This document shows positions 36,454 through 44,969 of a stretch of 64,000 nucleotides of DNA, in pieces. The DNA lies in NCBI GenBank assembly GCA_036488815.1, contig DASXGX010000025.1, positions 17,009 to 81,008 on the forward strand, read 5' to 3'. The position numbers and the translations under genes were made by a program. The notes under the pieces are model-generated. The model searched no databases, was not told the DNA's origin, and was given only the letters and a program-made list of their open reading frames with translations. The first letter of the stretch is position 1; the number at the start of each line of letters is the position of its first letter. This DNA comes from Roseiarcus sp036488815. GTDB lineage: Bacteria > Pseudomonadota > Alphaproteobacteria > Rhizobiales > Beijerinckiaceae.

Positions 36454-37731
36454 ATGCGGGGACGGCCCGTCGTTTACGACATCACGAGATTGATCACGCG
36501 AATCTTCAATCGCACGCCGAACGGAATCGACCGTGTCGATTTTGCGATGGCGAATTATTTTCTCGATCCGGAACGCGACGACCGGACCGGGCTGGTCATC
36601 ACAGGCTTGGGGCCTCGCGTGCTGGCGCCGCGGGCGGCGCGCGAGGCGATCGACAACATCCGCGAACATTGGGGCGAGGACGACGAGCCCGACACGGGCG
36701 AGGTGATCGCGGCGCTCGGCGGCGCCCCGACAACCGCCGCCCGCATTTCGAAGCGGCGGCGGGGCCAATACCGCGACGCGCTCGCTTGGATCGGACGGCA
36801 TGGAATTCCGCTTCGCCGGTCTCCGCGCGACTTCCTGGCGCACGGTGGCGTCTATCTCAACGTCAGTCAGTTCCCGCTCTGGATCGAAGGCTGCTTTCGC
36901 TGGCTCGACGGCCGAACCGGGATCGACGGCTATTTCTTCGTCCACGATCTCCTGCCGCTCGAGACGCCGGAATATTTTCGGCCTGAGGAATGCCTTCGCC
37001 ACGCGCGTCGACTCGCGACCGTCGCGCGCTTCGGGCAGGGCGCGATCGTCTCGACCAGCCTCGTTCGCGACTCCTTGCAGCGTCATCTCGAGGCGATCGG
37101 GCGCCCATCCATGCCGATCCTCGTCGCGCCGCTACCCGTGGAGCCTATTTTCGCGCGGCGAGAGAGCATCGCAGCGCCGATCGTAAGCGGCCCTTATTTC
37201 GTCATGTGCGGCACGATCGAGCCGAGAAAGAACCACTTGCTCGTTCTCCACATCTGGCGAGACTTGGTCGCCGAGTTCGGCGAGGCGGCCCCCAAGCTCG
37301 TCCTGATCGGAGCGCCAGGGTGGGAGAACGAACATGTCATCGACTTGCTCGACCGCTGCCCCGGCCTGCAGCGCCACGTCATCGAGGTTTCCGGACTGCC
37401 GACGCCGAGCGTGAAGCGACTCCTGGCGGGAGCGCGCGCGCTGCTGGCTCCGTCTTTCGCCGAAGGGTACGGGCTGCCGATCGTCGAAGCGCTCAGCGCC
37501 CGAGTCCCCGTGATCGCGTCCGACATTCCCGTTTTTCATGAGATCGGCGCGGGGCGCATCATGGCGATCGATCCGACCGATGGTCCGAGGTGGCGCGCGG
37601 CGATATGCGCATTCGCTTGCGAGGGGTCTGCCGCGAGACGCGCCGCTCTTGCGGCCCTTGCCGACTACGCGGCGCCCGACTGGCCGTCTTACTTCGGCAA
37701 GATCGAAGACTTTATCCGCGAAGCGCGATGA
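36454..37731 (+). CDS. Family 4-type glycosyltransferase coupled to the polyketide synthase
   Basis: The 425-residue GT-B enzyme has 'CGTIEPRKNHLLVLHIWRDL' (short pieces: 'TIEPRKNH') at the nucleotide-sugar domain and the EX7E motif in 'SFAEGYGLPIVEAL'. It starts 10 bases after the synthase stop and is almost certainly co-transcribed, suggesting that the polyketide-derived lipid is glycosylated. It is a paralogue of the enzyme at 56718-57986 (both begin 'VVYD.T.L..R' with 'GIDRVD'). Its 3' end overlaps the convergent CDP-alcohol enzyme gene by 20 bases. Donor and acceptor are unknown. Confidence 0.88.
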   Translation: MRGRPVVYDITRLITRIFNRTPNGIDRVDFAMANYFLDPERDDRTGLVITGLGPRVLAPRAAREAIDNIREHWGEDDEPDTGEVIAALGGAPTTAARISKRRRGQYRDALAWIGRHGIPLRRSPRDFLAHGGVYLNVSQFPLWIEGCFRWLDGRTGIDGYFFVHDLLPLETPEYFRPEECLRHARRLATVARFGQGAIVSTSLVRDSLQRHLEAIGRPSMPILVAPLPVEPIFARRESIAAPIVSGPYFVMCGTIEPRKNHLLVLHIWRDLVAEFGEAAPKLVLIGAPGWENEHVIDLLDRCPGLQRHVIEVSGLPTPSVKRLLAGARALLAPSFAEGYGLPIVEALSARVPVIASDIPVFHEIGAGRIMAIDPTDGPRWRAAICAFACEGSAARRAALAALADYAAPDWPSYFGKIEDFIREAR

Positions 37732-38479
37732 TCGGGTTGCGACGCTTCGCGCTCATCTCGTCCTGACGTCTGAGCTTGATGGCTGTGCCAAGAACCGAGG
37801 CGACGAAGAGGCCCAGGAATATGGTCGCCTCCACGGCGACCAAAACCGTGTAAAGCGAAATCGTCGTTCCGACGAAATGCAGATCGAACGACCCCTCGCT
37901 GTACATCAGGACGGTGAAGCCAATGGTCAGGAGCCGCAGCTCTGTCGGTCCGCCGTAGAGAAACGACAGCCGGAACTCTCCGGAGACCTGATTGGAGAGA
38001 AACACGTACATGCTGAGGAGGTAGTAGCTGGCGAGCAGCAACAGCGCCACATCCAACCGCACATAGGGAGACAGGCCGAGCCCGACGATGATGATGAGGT
38101 TGCTGATGGCGTCGACCGAATGGTCGAGAAAGTAGCCGTATCGCGACCGCTCGGCGCGGCGATGTCGCGCTAGTGAACCATCCAGGGAATCGCCGAACCA
38201 GTTCACCACCAATCCAAGACAGGCCACAAACAAGAAGCCCGGGCGCAGGTTGCTGGCGACATAACCGACGCCGGAGATCGCCGCGCCGAGCACCCCTATC
38301 GCGGTCAGATGATCAGGCGTCACCCAATCCGGCATCGCGCGGCAAAGGCGATCGAGAAGAGCGCGTTCGCCGGCGGCGAGGATATTTGTTTGAATGCGAC
38401 TAGGCGGCTCGAACGCGGCGATTGCGCCAGCGCTGACATCAGCGTCCCGTCCAACCCCAACTAAGTCTGTCTGCGCCAC
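37712..38479 (-). CDS. CDP-alcohol phosphatidyltransferase-family membrane enzyme
   Basis: With the GTG start at 38479 (GGGGG five bases upstream) the product is 255 residues; an ATG at 38563 would add 28 unconvincing residues. The family signature is complete: 'DSLDGSLAR', nine residues, then 'GYFLDHSVD', matching D-x2-DG-x2-AR-x8/9-G-x3-D-x3-D. About six membrane helices follow the usual plan. These enzymes move a phosphoalcohol between CDP and an alcohol in the inner membrane, making phospholipids or sphingophospholipids. Placed between a glycosyltransferase and an SDR of the polyketide/oxoamine set, it probably adds a phospho head group to that lipid. The acceptor is inferred. Confidence 0.87.
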   Translation of the reverse strand: MAQTDLVGVGRDADVSAGAIAAFEPPSRIQTNILAAGERALLDRLCRAMPDWVTPDHLTAIGVLGAAISGVGYVASNLRPGFLFVACLGLVVNWFGDSLDGSLARHRRAERSRYGYFLDHSVDAISNLIIIVGLGLSPYVRLDVALLLLASYYLLSMYVFLSNQVSGEFRLSFLYGGPTELRLLTIGFTVLMYSEGSFDLHFVGTTISLYTVLVAVEATIFLGLFVASVLGTAIKLRRQDEMSAKRRNPIIALRG

Positions 38480-38538
38480 TCGTGCCCCCAGCCCCAACGC
38501 GCGAGGTGACGTTACGTTAGCTCCTCGACTGCATTTTA

Positions 38539-38571
38539 TCTGTTGCAATGCGGCAACAGACATTGTTTTTT
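38539..38571. promoter_or_regulatory. 8-base dyad plus T-tract between divergent lipid genes
   Basis: TCTGTTGC (38539-38546) and GCAACAGA (38553-38560) form a perfect inverted repeat with a 6-base spacer, followed on the plus strand by CATTG and seven T residues. The dyad lies between the SDR start (38583) and the CDP-alcohol enzyme start (38479, minus). It could be an operator for both genes, or a terminator/attenuator hairpin for plus-strand transcription into the SDR gene. Confidence 0.45.
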
Positions 38572-38582
38572 TGTCAATTAAC

Positions 38583-39410
38583 ATGCCCCAGCGAATTGTC
38601 ATAACAGGAGCGAGCAGCGGCCTCGGGCGGGCTCTGGCTTTGGAATATGCGGGCCCGGGCGTCGCTCTGGGCCTCATCGGCCGCAACGCGGCTCGCCTCG
38701 AGGAAGTCGCGGCGCTGGCTCGGGCGCGCGGCGCGGCGGTCAGCGTCGGCGGCGTCGACGTGCGCGACCGAGCCGCGATGGCCGGGTTCCTCCTGACGTT
38801 CGACGCGGCCGCGCCAATCGATTGCCTGATCGTCAGCGCCGGCGTCACAATGGTCACGCCCGCTGGCGGCGGCGTCGAAGATTTGACGAAGTCCTCCGAA
38901 CTGTTCGACGTCAATTTGAACGGCGCCATGAATGCAATAGCGCCGATCGCGCCCCTGATGAGGCGCCGCCGCGCCGGGCAGATTGCACTTTTCGGCTCGA
39001 TCGCGGCATTCGCCCCGCCACCCGACTCGCCCACCTATGCCGCCAGCAAGGCCGCGCTCGTAGCCTTTGCGCTCGCGACCCGGGCGCTCTACCGTGCGGA
39101 CGGCGTGAGCGTGAGCGTGATCTGTCCGGGCTTCGTCGACACGCCCATGACCGGTTCCTTCATCAGTTGGAAGCCGTCGCTGATCACCGCCGAGGATGCG
39201 GCGCGCCGCATCCGTCGCGGACTCGATCGTCGAAAGGCGATCATCGCCTTCCCTTTCCCGCTCTATCTCGTCGCCCGCCTTCTGCAATGGCTTCCCGACG
39301 CCTTGCGCAGCCGCGTCATGTTGAGGTTTCGCGCGGTCGAACGGGCGCGGGGCGAGCGAGGAGCCGCTTCGGACCCAGCGTCGTCGACGAACGCGCCGAC
39401 GGATCGCTAA
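38583..39410 (+). CDS. SDR-family reductase, candidate 3-keto-sphingoid reductase
   Basis: The 275-residue protein has the Rossmann motif 'TGASSGLGRA' at 8-17, 'NLNG' at 111-114, S139 and the catalytic pair Y152/K156 in 'YAASK'. A hydrophobic C-terminal stretch ('FPFPLYLVARLLQWLP') suggests membrane association, as in 3-ketodihydrosphingosine reductases and related lipid SDRs. No Shine-Dalgarno sequence precedes the ATG, so it may be leaderless. Its last four bases overlap the convergent GNAT-like gene. Reduction of the ketone made by the neighbouring alpha-oxoamine synthase is the natural role, by inference from context. Confidence 0.83.
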   Translation: MPQRIVITGASSGLGRALALEYAGPGVALGLIGRNAARLEEVAALARARGAAVSVGGVDVRDRAAMAGFLLTFDAAAPIDCLIVSAGVTMVTPAGGGVEDLTKSSELFDVNLNGAMNAIAPIAPLMRRRRAGQIALFGSIAAFAPPPDSPTYAASKAALVAFALATRALYRADGVSVSVICPGFVDTPMTGSFISWKPSLITAEDAARRIRRGLDRRKAIIAFPFPLYLVARLLQWLPDALRSRVMLRFRAVERARGERGAASDPASSTNAPTDR

Positions 39411-40543
39411 ATCGCCCGCTCGTAGATCCGGAAGGTGCGCGTGTGGCGCGCCGGCAAATTGCGGACGCTGTTGATAGCGATGGTGTTGGTCTCGAGCATC
39501 CAGCTGTATTCGATCTCTTCGACTCCGGCCCTGCGAGCGTCCTCGATCGACCTCGCCACCAAACCGTATAGCGCCAACGCGGCGACTTCCGTGTTGCGCC
39601 ACTTCTTCGCCACCCCTGTGATCGGAGCGCGCGACATGCGGGTTCCCTGAACATGGAGGCGCCAGAGGAGCTTGGCGAGGCCGAACGGCGCCAGCTTGCC
39701 GTCGAGGCCGCGCAGCGCTTCGTTGGCGTCTGGGATATGCGCGGCCACGGCGACATCCTCGCCCTGGTGGACGGCGATACGTATCCAACTCGGCCGGCAC
39801 ACCGGCAACGTCAGGCGGCTGATCAGGCGCGCCTCCTCGCCTCCGACCGGGGTCGCCCAGGCGTTATCCGACCAAGCGTCGTTATAGAGCGAGAGAACGC
39901 GCGGAAAATCGGAGTTCCAATTGCGTAGGGACAGGGCGTGAAACTCGATCTTGGGAGCGCCGCGTCCGGCCATGATACGCGCGACTCGTTCCGGCATCTT
40001 CGACTCTGCGACGCGGCAGACATAGGCCACCAAGTCCATCGCCTTGACGTAGCCGAGGCTTTCGACGTGGCGGGCGTAGTGCGGCGGGGCGTGGTTGGTG
40101 CGCACGACATGTGGCTGATCGAATCCATGAACGAGCAGACCGCTCTCGTGGTTGATCGTCAGGCTGAACGGCCCGCGCGCGCTCCGCATGCCATGGCCGC
40201 GGAGGAATTGCTCGGCTTGGGCGAACAGCGCGGCGAACACGTCGCGATCGTCGATCGCGTCGACGAAACCGAAAAAGCCGCAGCGATCGTCGAATTTGGC
40301 GAGATGCGCGCGGTCCACGGTGGCGACGATCCGGCCGACCGGTTCGCCGTCGCGAAGGGCGACGAACGGTTGGATGGCGTTCTCGCGCATGAAAGGCGTC
40401 CGCCGCGGATCGAACAGCATGCGGATCTCTTGATGGACCGGTTCGACCCACTGTGGATTGACGGATTGGGCGCGCCGGCCCGCCGCGATGAACGCGGCGA
40501 TCCCGGCGCTGTCGGCGGCCGGAACAATGCGTAGCTCGCTCAT
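39407..40543 (-). CDS. GNAT-fold acyltransferase-like protein, possible N-acyltransferase of a sphingoid base
   Basis: The 378-residue protein has two GNAT-like halves. The first (about 30-190) has 'EPVGRIVATVDRAH', 'GFFGFVDAIDDRDVFAAL', 'GPFSLTINHESGLLVHGFD'; the second (about 200-375) ends 'YSWMLETN'. This is a widespread family annotated only as N-acetyltransferase-like. Bacterial ceramide synthases are reported to be GNAT-type, and this gene is translationally coupled (ATGA) to an alpha-oxoamine synthase, so N-acylation of the amino product is plausible. I cannot confirm membership of the ceramide-synthase branch by eye. Confidence 0.75.
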   Translation of the reverse strand: MSELRIVPAADSAGIAAFIAAGRRAQSVNPQWVEPVHQEIRMLFDPRRTPFMRENAIQPFVALRDGEPVGRIVATVDRAHLAKFDDRCGFFGFVDAIDDRDVFAALFAQAEQFLRGHGMRSARGPFSLTINHESGLLVHGFDQPHVVRTNHAPPHYARHVESLGYVKAMDLVAYVCRVAESKMPERVARIMAGRGAPKIEFHALSLRNWNSDFPRVLSLYNDAWSDNAWATPVGGEEARLISRLTLPVCRPSWIRIAVHQGEDVAVAAHIPDANEALRGLDGKLAPFGLAKLLWRLHVQGTRMSRAPITGVAKKWRNTEVAALALYGLVARSIEDARRAGVEEIEYSWMLETNTIAINSVRNLPARHTRTFRIYERAI

Positions 40544-41928
40544 GGTCCGACGCTTGCCCGCGCCAGCGCCGCCGGCGAGGTCGCACTCGTCGCCGCCAGC
40601 TCTTCGGCGATGATCGGAATCGAACGCTCAATCTCCTCGGGAGCGTGCTCGCTGCTCAGAAAGAAACGGAGGCGCGCAAGCCGTTCGGGGATCGCCGGAT
40701 GGATGATCGGCTGCACATTGATGTTTCGCCGGGAAAGCCGTTGGCTCAGAGCGACGGCGCGGATCGACGATCCTGTCATGATCGGAACAATCGCCTCGCC
40801 CTGGCTCGCGCCGAGGTCGAGGCTGGCGCGGCGGGCGGCCGCGGCGAACAGACGCGCGTTCGCGCGCAGGCGCGCCACGCGCTCCGGCGCTGCGTGCATG
40901 AGTTCGAGCGCCGCGAGCGCCGCCGCGGCGATCGGGGGCGGCATGGCGACGCTGTAGACGAACCCGCCCGCCGCGTGTTTCAAATAATCGATCAGGGCCG
41001 CCGGACCCGCGATATAGCCCCCGCAGGCCGCGAGCGTCTTCGACAAGGTCCCCATCCAGATGTCGACCCGCCGAGGATCGAATCCAAAATGGTCGAACAC
41101 GCCGAGACCGCGCGCGCCGAGCACGCCGAGACCATGCGCGTCATCGATCATCAGCCAAGCCTGGTGGCGCTCCTTCAGCGCCGTGAGAGCCGGCAGATCG
41201 CAAACGTCGCCGTCCATGCTGTAGAGCCCTTCGACGACGATCAGCACGCGCTCGTAGCGGCTGCGGATCGATTGCAGCGTCGCATCGAGAGCGGCCATGT
41301 CGTTGTGCGCGAACGTTCGCCGCTCGGCGCGCGACAGGTGCGCGCCCATCACGATGCTGTTGTGGGCCAGGGCGTCGTGAACGACGAGGTCGCGCGGCCC
41401 CATGAGCGCTCCGATCGTCGCGACATTGGCGGCGTGTCCGCTTACATAGGTCACGCATTCCTCCTGGCGATAATGCTTCGCCAGGGCGGATTCGAGGTCG
41501 CGATGAATCGGCCGCTCTCCGGCGACGAGCCGGCTCGCCGAAGCGGACACGCCGTAGCGGTCGACAGCCGCGCGGGCGGCGTCTCGCACCGCCGGATGAT
41601 GATTGAAGCCGAGGTAGTCGTAGGACGAGAAATTGATCATGCGCCGGCCGCCGATGACGGTCGAAGCGCCGGCGTCGCCTTCGTGAAGCAGGAAGTATGG
41701 ATCCTCCAGGCCCATCGCCGACGCGGCGGAGCGAAGCAGGCGCTGTTCCGCGTAGCCGGGGAGAGTGTTGAAATCGAGCCATGCGGACCGATCGGCTGGC
41801 TCCGCCGCGCGCGCCTTGGGCTCGGCTCTCAAGGCCGCGGTCTCCCCGACGCGGGCGTTCACAAGACGATCTAGAAGTTGTCTATCGTTCTCGGACAGAA
41901 GTCGTGAGGAGGGAGATCCCTGCACCAT
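40540..41928 (-). CDS. Alpha-oxoamine synthase, PLP-dependent (serine palmitoyltransferase/AONS-like)
   Basis: The ATG at 41928 (GAGAGGGAG five bases upstream) gives 462 residues; earlier ATGs at 41946/41949 are less well placed. PLP signatures are K297 in 'GTLSKTLAACGGY' and D262/H265 in 'IDDAHGLGVLG'. 'HDALAHNSIVMGA' also fits the family. The N-terminal 80 residues, ending 'PYFLLHEGDAGA...INFSSYDYLGF', are longer than in BioF and recall oxoamine synthases that work with carrier-protein-bound polyketides. The reaction is decarboxylative Claisen condensation of an amino acid with an acyl thioester, giving an amino-ketone. With a thioesterase-less synthase nearby it is the likely chain-release enzyme. 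It is coupled to the GNAT-like gene. Confidence 0.9.
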   Translation of the reverse strand: MVQGSPSSRLLSENDRQLLDRLVNARVGETAALRAEPKARAAEPADRSAWLDFNTLPGYAEQRLLRSAASAMGLEDPYFLLHEGDAGASTVIGGRRMINFSSYDYLGFNHHPAVRDAARAAVDRYGVSASASRLVAGERPIHRDLESALAKHYRQEECVTYVSGHAANVATIGALMGPRDLVVHDALAHNSIVMGAHLSRAERRTFAHNDMAALDATLQSIRSRYERVLIVVEGLYSMDGDVCDLPALTALKERHQAWLMIDDAHGLGVLGARGLGVFDHFGFDPRRVDIWMGTLSKTLAACGGYIAGPAALIDYLKHAAGGFVYSVAMPPPIAAAALAALELMHAAPERVARLRANARLFAAAARRASLDLGASQGEAIVPIMTGSSIRAVALSQRLSRRNINVQPIIHPAIPERLARLRFFLSSEHAPEEIERSIPIIAEELAATSATSPAALARASVGP

Positions 41929-42087
41929 AAACACTCCCTCTCCCATCACGCGCGCCGTCCGCAGGCGCCGTTATTTGTCCAGCAGATTGATGTTAAATGC
42001 AATAGGGCGGCGGAAACTCGCTGCTCGCATTGGACGATGGAGATGACGGGCCAGCGAATCCCGGGTCGATCGTGAGGAAGCTTCCGC

Positions 42088-43419
42088 CTACAGCGCGAGC
42101 ATCGACTTGAGCGCGACTCCCAGCAGTCGAGAATCGGCAACGCCATCGGCGTCGAGGGGCCTGACTGGCATTGCGATGCGGAAAATGACGTCTACGACGC
42201 TCTCCCGCATAGGCTGGGAAAACCACAGATCGACCGTAACCTGGCCGCCGTTGGGGACCGACCAGAAATATGTGTTCCGCAGCTCGGTGGCGAGGGCCGC
42301 GCTGGAGGAAAGAGCGAGGCGATGTCCGCTCAACACGGCGACGACCCCCGCCTCTGCGACGTCGACGAGCGGGGCGTTCAAGGAATCGCGCGTCTTCGTC
42401 GTTAGGCTGACGACTTGAGCTGCGTGATTGGGCGTCAGGTACGGCTCGATGACGAACCGCAATCCTCGGGGACCCTCGCCGACGATCTTGAAGCGAAGCT
42501 GCGCGTCGCCCGCTTGCGTCCAAACAAGAGACTGCTCGATCTCGTTCCATCCGGCGATCAACATCATCTCGGCGTTGGCGTTCGCGCTGCCGAAAAGGAC
42601 CTCCTGCCCCCGCCGAACGGTCGGTGTGAAAACGAGCGCTGGAAATTGCAGCGCAAGATCGATCGCTCGCTTCGAGGGGCGCGCATCCATTTTCTCTTGT
42701 GCCGCGTCGTAGAGGGTCTGGTCGAACTTCGTGAGTTCGGAGAGCCGCTCGCGGCCTGCGGGCGACAGCGAATCGACGAGCGCTTGATCGGGGCGTTGCT
42801 CGGAGTCGCTGGCGTTGACCTGGGGAAAGCGAATGTTCGCGACGCCAAATGCTTCCGCGAACGACGTGGACAGTTTGCGGTCCTCCAGAAAGAAGATGCT
42901 GGCGAAACCGTCGATGCGTTTGAGAGCGACGTCCAGGTCGCTCGGATCCGCGCCGGGGAACTGCTCCGATCGAAAAGAGTCGTCCGGTTGGTGATATTTG
43001 CCCGACAGTATCGTGACCATAGCGTTGTCGATATGCCGCAGCATTCTCGGGTCTGAAGCCGCAATGAAGGATTCGAAATTGAAATCCTTGTCCTCGAATA
43101 GGTGTCGCAGGTCGACAGGGACATGTCGCCCGGGATCCTGAGACCAGAACCGATACAAGGAGCACAATCGGGAATCGGGCCGGCGGAGAATCGTGAAAAA
43201 GGCGGGATGGCCAAGCTTCTCCTCGGCGTCTCGAACGCCGTAGTGGCCGCCGAAAATCCGATATCGATCGCCCACACCGGGCCGAAGCGTCTCGCTCCAA
43301 GGGAAGACGCTATCGGCCGCCATGACCTTTCTAAGGACCCGGTAGAGCGTTTGGCCCCCGGTTTTCGGGATGTGCAAGAAGCAGAGGTTCGTAATCGCTG
43401 TTTCGCTCACCGTCGTCAC
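42088..43419 (-). CDS. Sulfotransferase-like protein with C-terminal beta-domain
   Basis: The 443-residue protein begins (GTG at 43419) with the PAPS 5'-phosphosulfate loop 'HIPKTGGQTL' at 16-25 and a 3'-phosphate element 'RRPDSRLCSLYRF' around 79-91, as in the sulfotransferase-2 family. Residues about 280-443 form a separate beta-rich domain containing 'GWNEIEQSLVW' and ending 'DSRLLGVALKSML'. A similar domain ends the glycosyltransferase at 46558-48921. It may sulfate a surface polysaccharide or lipid. Two-domain sulfotransferases of this kind are not characterised as far as I know. It is divergent from the Wza-like gene. Confidence 0.78.
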   Translation of the reverse strand: MTTVSETAITNLCFLHIPKTGGQTLYRVLRKVMAADSVFPWSETLRPGVGDRYRIFGGHYGVRDAEEKLGHPAFFTILRRPDSRLCSLYRFWSQDPGRHVPVDLRHLFEDKDFNFESFIAASDPRMLRHIDNAMVTILSGKYHQPDDSFRSEQFPGADPSDLDVALKRIDGFASIFFLEDRKLSTSFAEAFGVANIRFPQVNASDSEQRPDQALVDSLSPAGRERLSELTKFDQTLYDAAQEKMDARPSKRAIDLALQFPALVFTPTVRRGQEVLFGSANANAEMMLIAGWNEIEQSLVWTQAGDAQLRFKIVGEGPRGLRFVIEPYLTPNHAAQVVSLTTKTRDSLNAPLVDVAEAGVVAVLSGHRLALSSSAALATELRNTYFWSVPNGGQVTVDLWFSQPMRESVVDVIFRIAMPVRPLDADGVADSRLLGVALKSMLAL

Positions 43420-43622
43420 CCGCTCGAGACGCCTTCAAGCGCCGCCGATTCCGTCCCACGTAAACTTATTTTTACGAGATCGGCATGGATTTACAAGCGT
43501 GCGGCGGAATGCGGTTGCGGGCGCACGAATCACAGTGATTCAATGTTGTATGTGCGCCATCACCTATGGTAAGCGACCAACATTCTGGGTGGTGGGCTTT
43601 GTATCATTTGTTCTCGCTCTCA

Positions 43623-44777
43623 ATGCGCCTCCTCGTCCCCTGCGTGGCGGTGGTCCTAGTCGGTTGCGCCTCGCTGCCGGACTCGGGACCCAGCGCCAAC
43701 GACGTCATCGCGCAGGGGAGCGCAGCGTCCGCTTCGACATATGCGTTCGTCGACATCGACTCGCACGCGATCGACGCCCTGAGGCAACGCACGTCCGACA
43801 GTTTCCTCGCCCGCTTCAGCGATTATCGCGCCTCGGTCGAACCGCGCCTCGGCGTCGGCGACGCCGTGACCGTCACGATCTGGGAGGCCGGGGCAGGGGG
43901 ATTGTTCTCTGCGCCGCTGATAAGCGACAAGGTCAGCGCCGGATCGAACAGCGCCATGATCCCAGAGCAGGTCGTCGGCCGCGACGGGTCGATCACCGTT
44001 CCCTATGCGGGGCGCGTGCGCGTCGTCGGCCGCACCACGCAGGACGTCCAGGCGATTATCGAAAAGGCGCTCGAAGGCAAGGCGATCCAGCCGCAGGCGC
44101 TGGTCAATGTCGTTCATTCCGTCAGCAACAGCGTCACCGTCACCGGCGAAGTGGCGAACGGGGCGAGGGTTCCCCTTTCGGTTCGCGGCGATCGTCTGCT
44201 CTCGGTCATCGCCGAGGCCGGCGGCGTGAAGGCGCCGGTCAACGAGACCTATGTCGAACTCGCCCGAGGGGCGACCAGCGTGCGCGTGCCCCTGACGCGG
44301 GTGATCTCCGATCCGCGCGAGAACATTTTCATGCGGCCCGACGACGTCGTCGCGCTGATTCGCGATCCCCAGAGGTTCCTCGCTTACGGCGCCACGGGCA
44401 GGAACGAGGAAATCGCGTTCGACGCCGAAGGCATCAGCCTCGCCGAGGCGCTCGCCAAGGCCGGCGGATTGCTCGACGAGCGGTCGGATCCCCAGGGCGT
44501 GTTCGTCTTCCGCTTCGAGCCGGAGAGCGTCGCCCGCTCACTCGGCGCCGACCCGGCGCTGATCGAACACGGCCGCCTGACGCCGATCGTCTACCGGCTC
44601 AATCTGCGCGACCCCCACAGCCTCTTCTATTCCCAGAGCTTCCGCATGGCGAACCGGGATCTGCTCTACGTCTCCAACGCGCCGATCACCGAGGTGGAGA
44701 AGGCGGTGCAGGTCTTCACCAACTCGCTGTCCAACACCGCGGGGCCGGCGGCGAGCGTCTACAGCGTGGCGAAGTGA
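43623..44777 (+). CDS. Polysaccharide export outer-membrane lipoprotein (Wza/KpsD/BexD family)
   Basis: Starting at the ATG at 43623, the 384-residue protein has a lipoprotein signal with lipobox 'LVGC' (C15). A poly-export domain ('RLGVGDAVTVTIWEAGAGG', then 'SITVPYAGRVRVVGRTTQDVQ') and two SLBB-type domains (about 160-350) follow. It would form the outer-membrane channel for capsule export. With the KpsM/KpsT/KpsE genes in the same region, it completes an ABC-dependent export system. The frame extends upstream to 43566 but the lipobox fixes the start. Confidence 0.9.
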   Translation: MRLLVPCVAVVLVGCASLPDSGPSANDVIAQGSAASASTYAFVDIDSHAIDALRQRTSDSFLARFSDYRASVEPRLGVGDAVTVTIWEAGAGGLFSAPLISDKVSAGSNSAMIPEQVVGRDGSITVPYAGRVRVVGRTTQDVQAIIEKALEGKAIQPQALVNVVHSVSNSVTVTGEVANGARVPLSVRGDRLLSVIAEAGGVKAPVNETYVELARGATSVRVPLTRVISDPRENIFMRPDDVVALIRDPQRFLAYGATGRNEEIAFDAEGISLAEALAKAGGLLDERSDPQGVFVFRFEPESVARSLGADPALIEHGRLTPIVYRLNLRDPHSLFYSQSFRMANRDLLYVSNAPITEVEKAVQVFTNSLSNTAGPAASVYSVAK

Positions 44778-44969
44778 GGGGGCTTCAATCGGCTCACTGG
44801 GCAGTTCAGAACTCGGCGGCCCAAACACTCTTGTTGCCGCCTATGCCGCCGACAAAACGACATGGTGCAATGAAGCGTGAGTAGGCCCCGCCTGGATACC
44901 GGTGCTGTTGGTAGAGCGAGAAGAGCGCACGTCACGTTCGCCGCAAGCAAAGTAATAATTTTGCATTTC

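Noticed and set aside
37712..39034. 440-residue version of the CDP-alcohol enzyme with a start inside the SDR gene
   Set aside because: The extra N-terminal part is antisense to the SDR gene and has no membrane or domain character.
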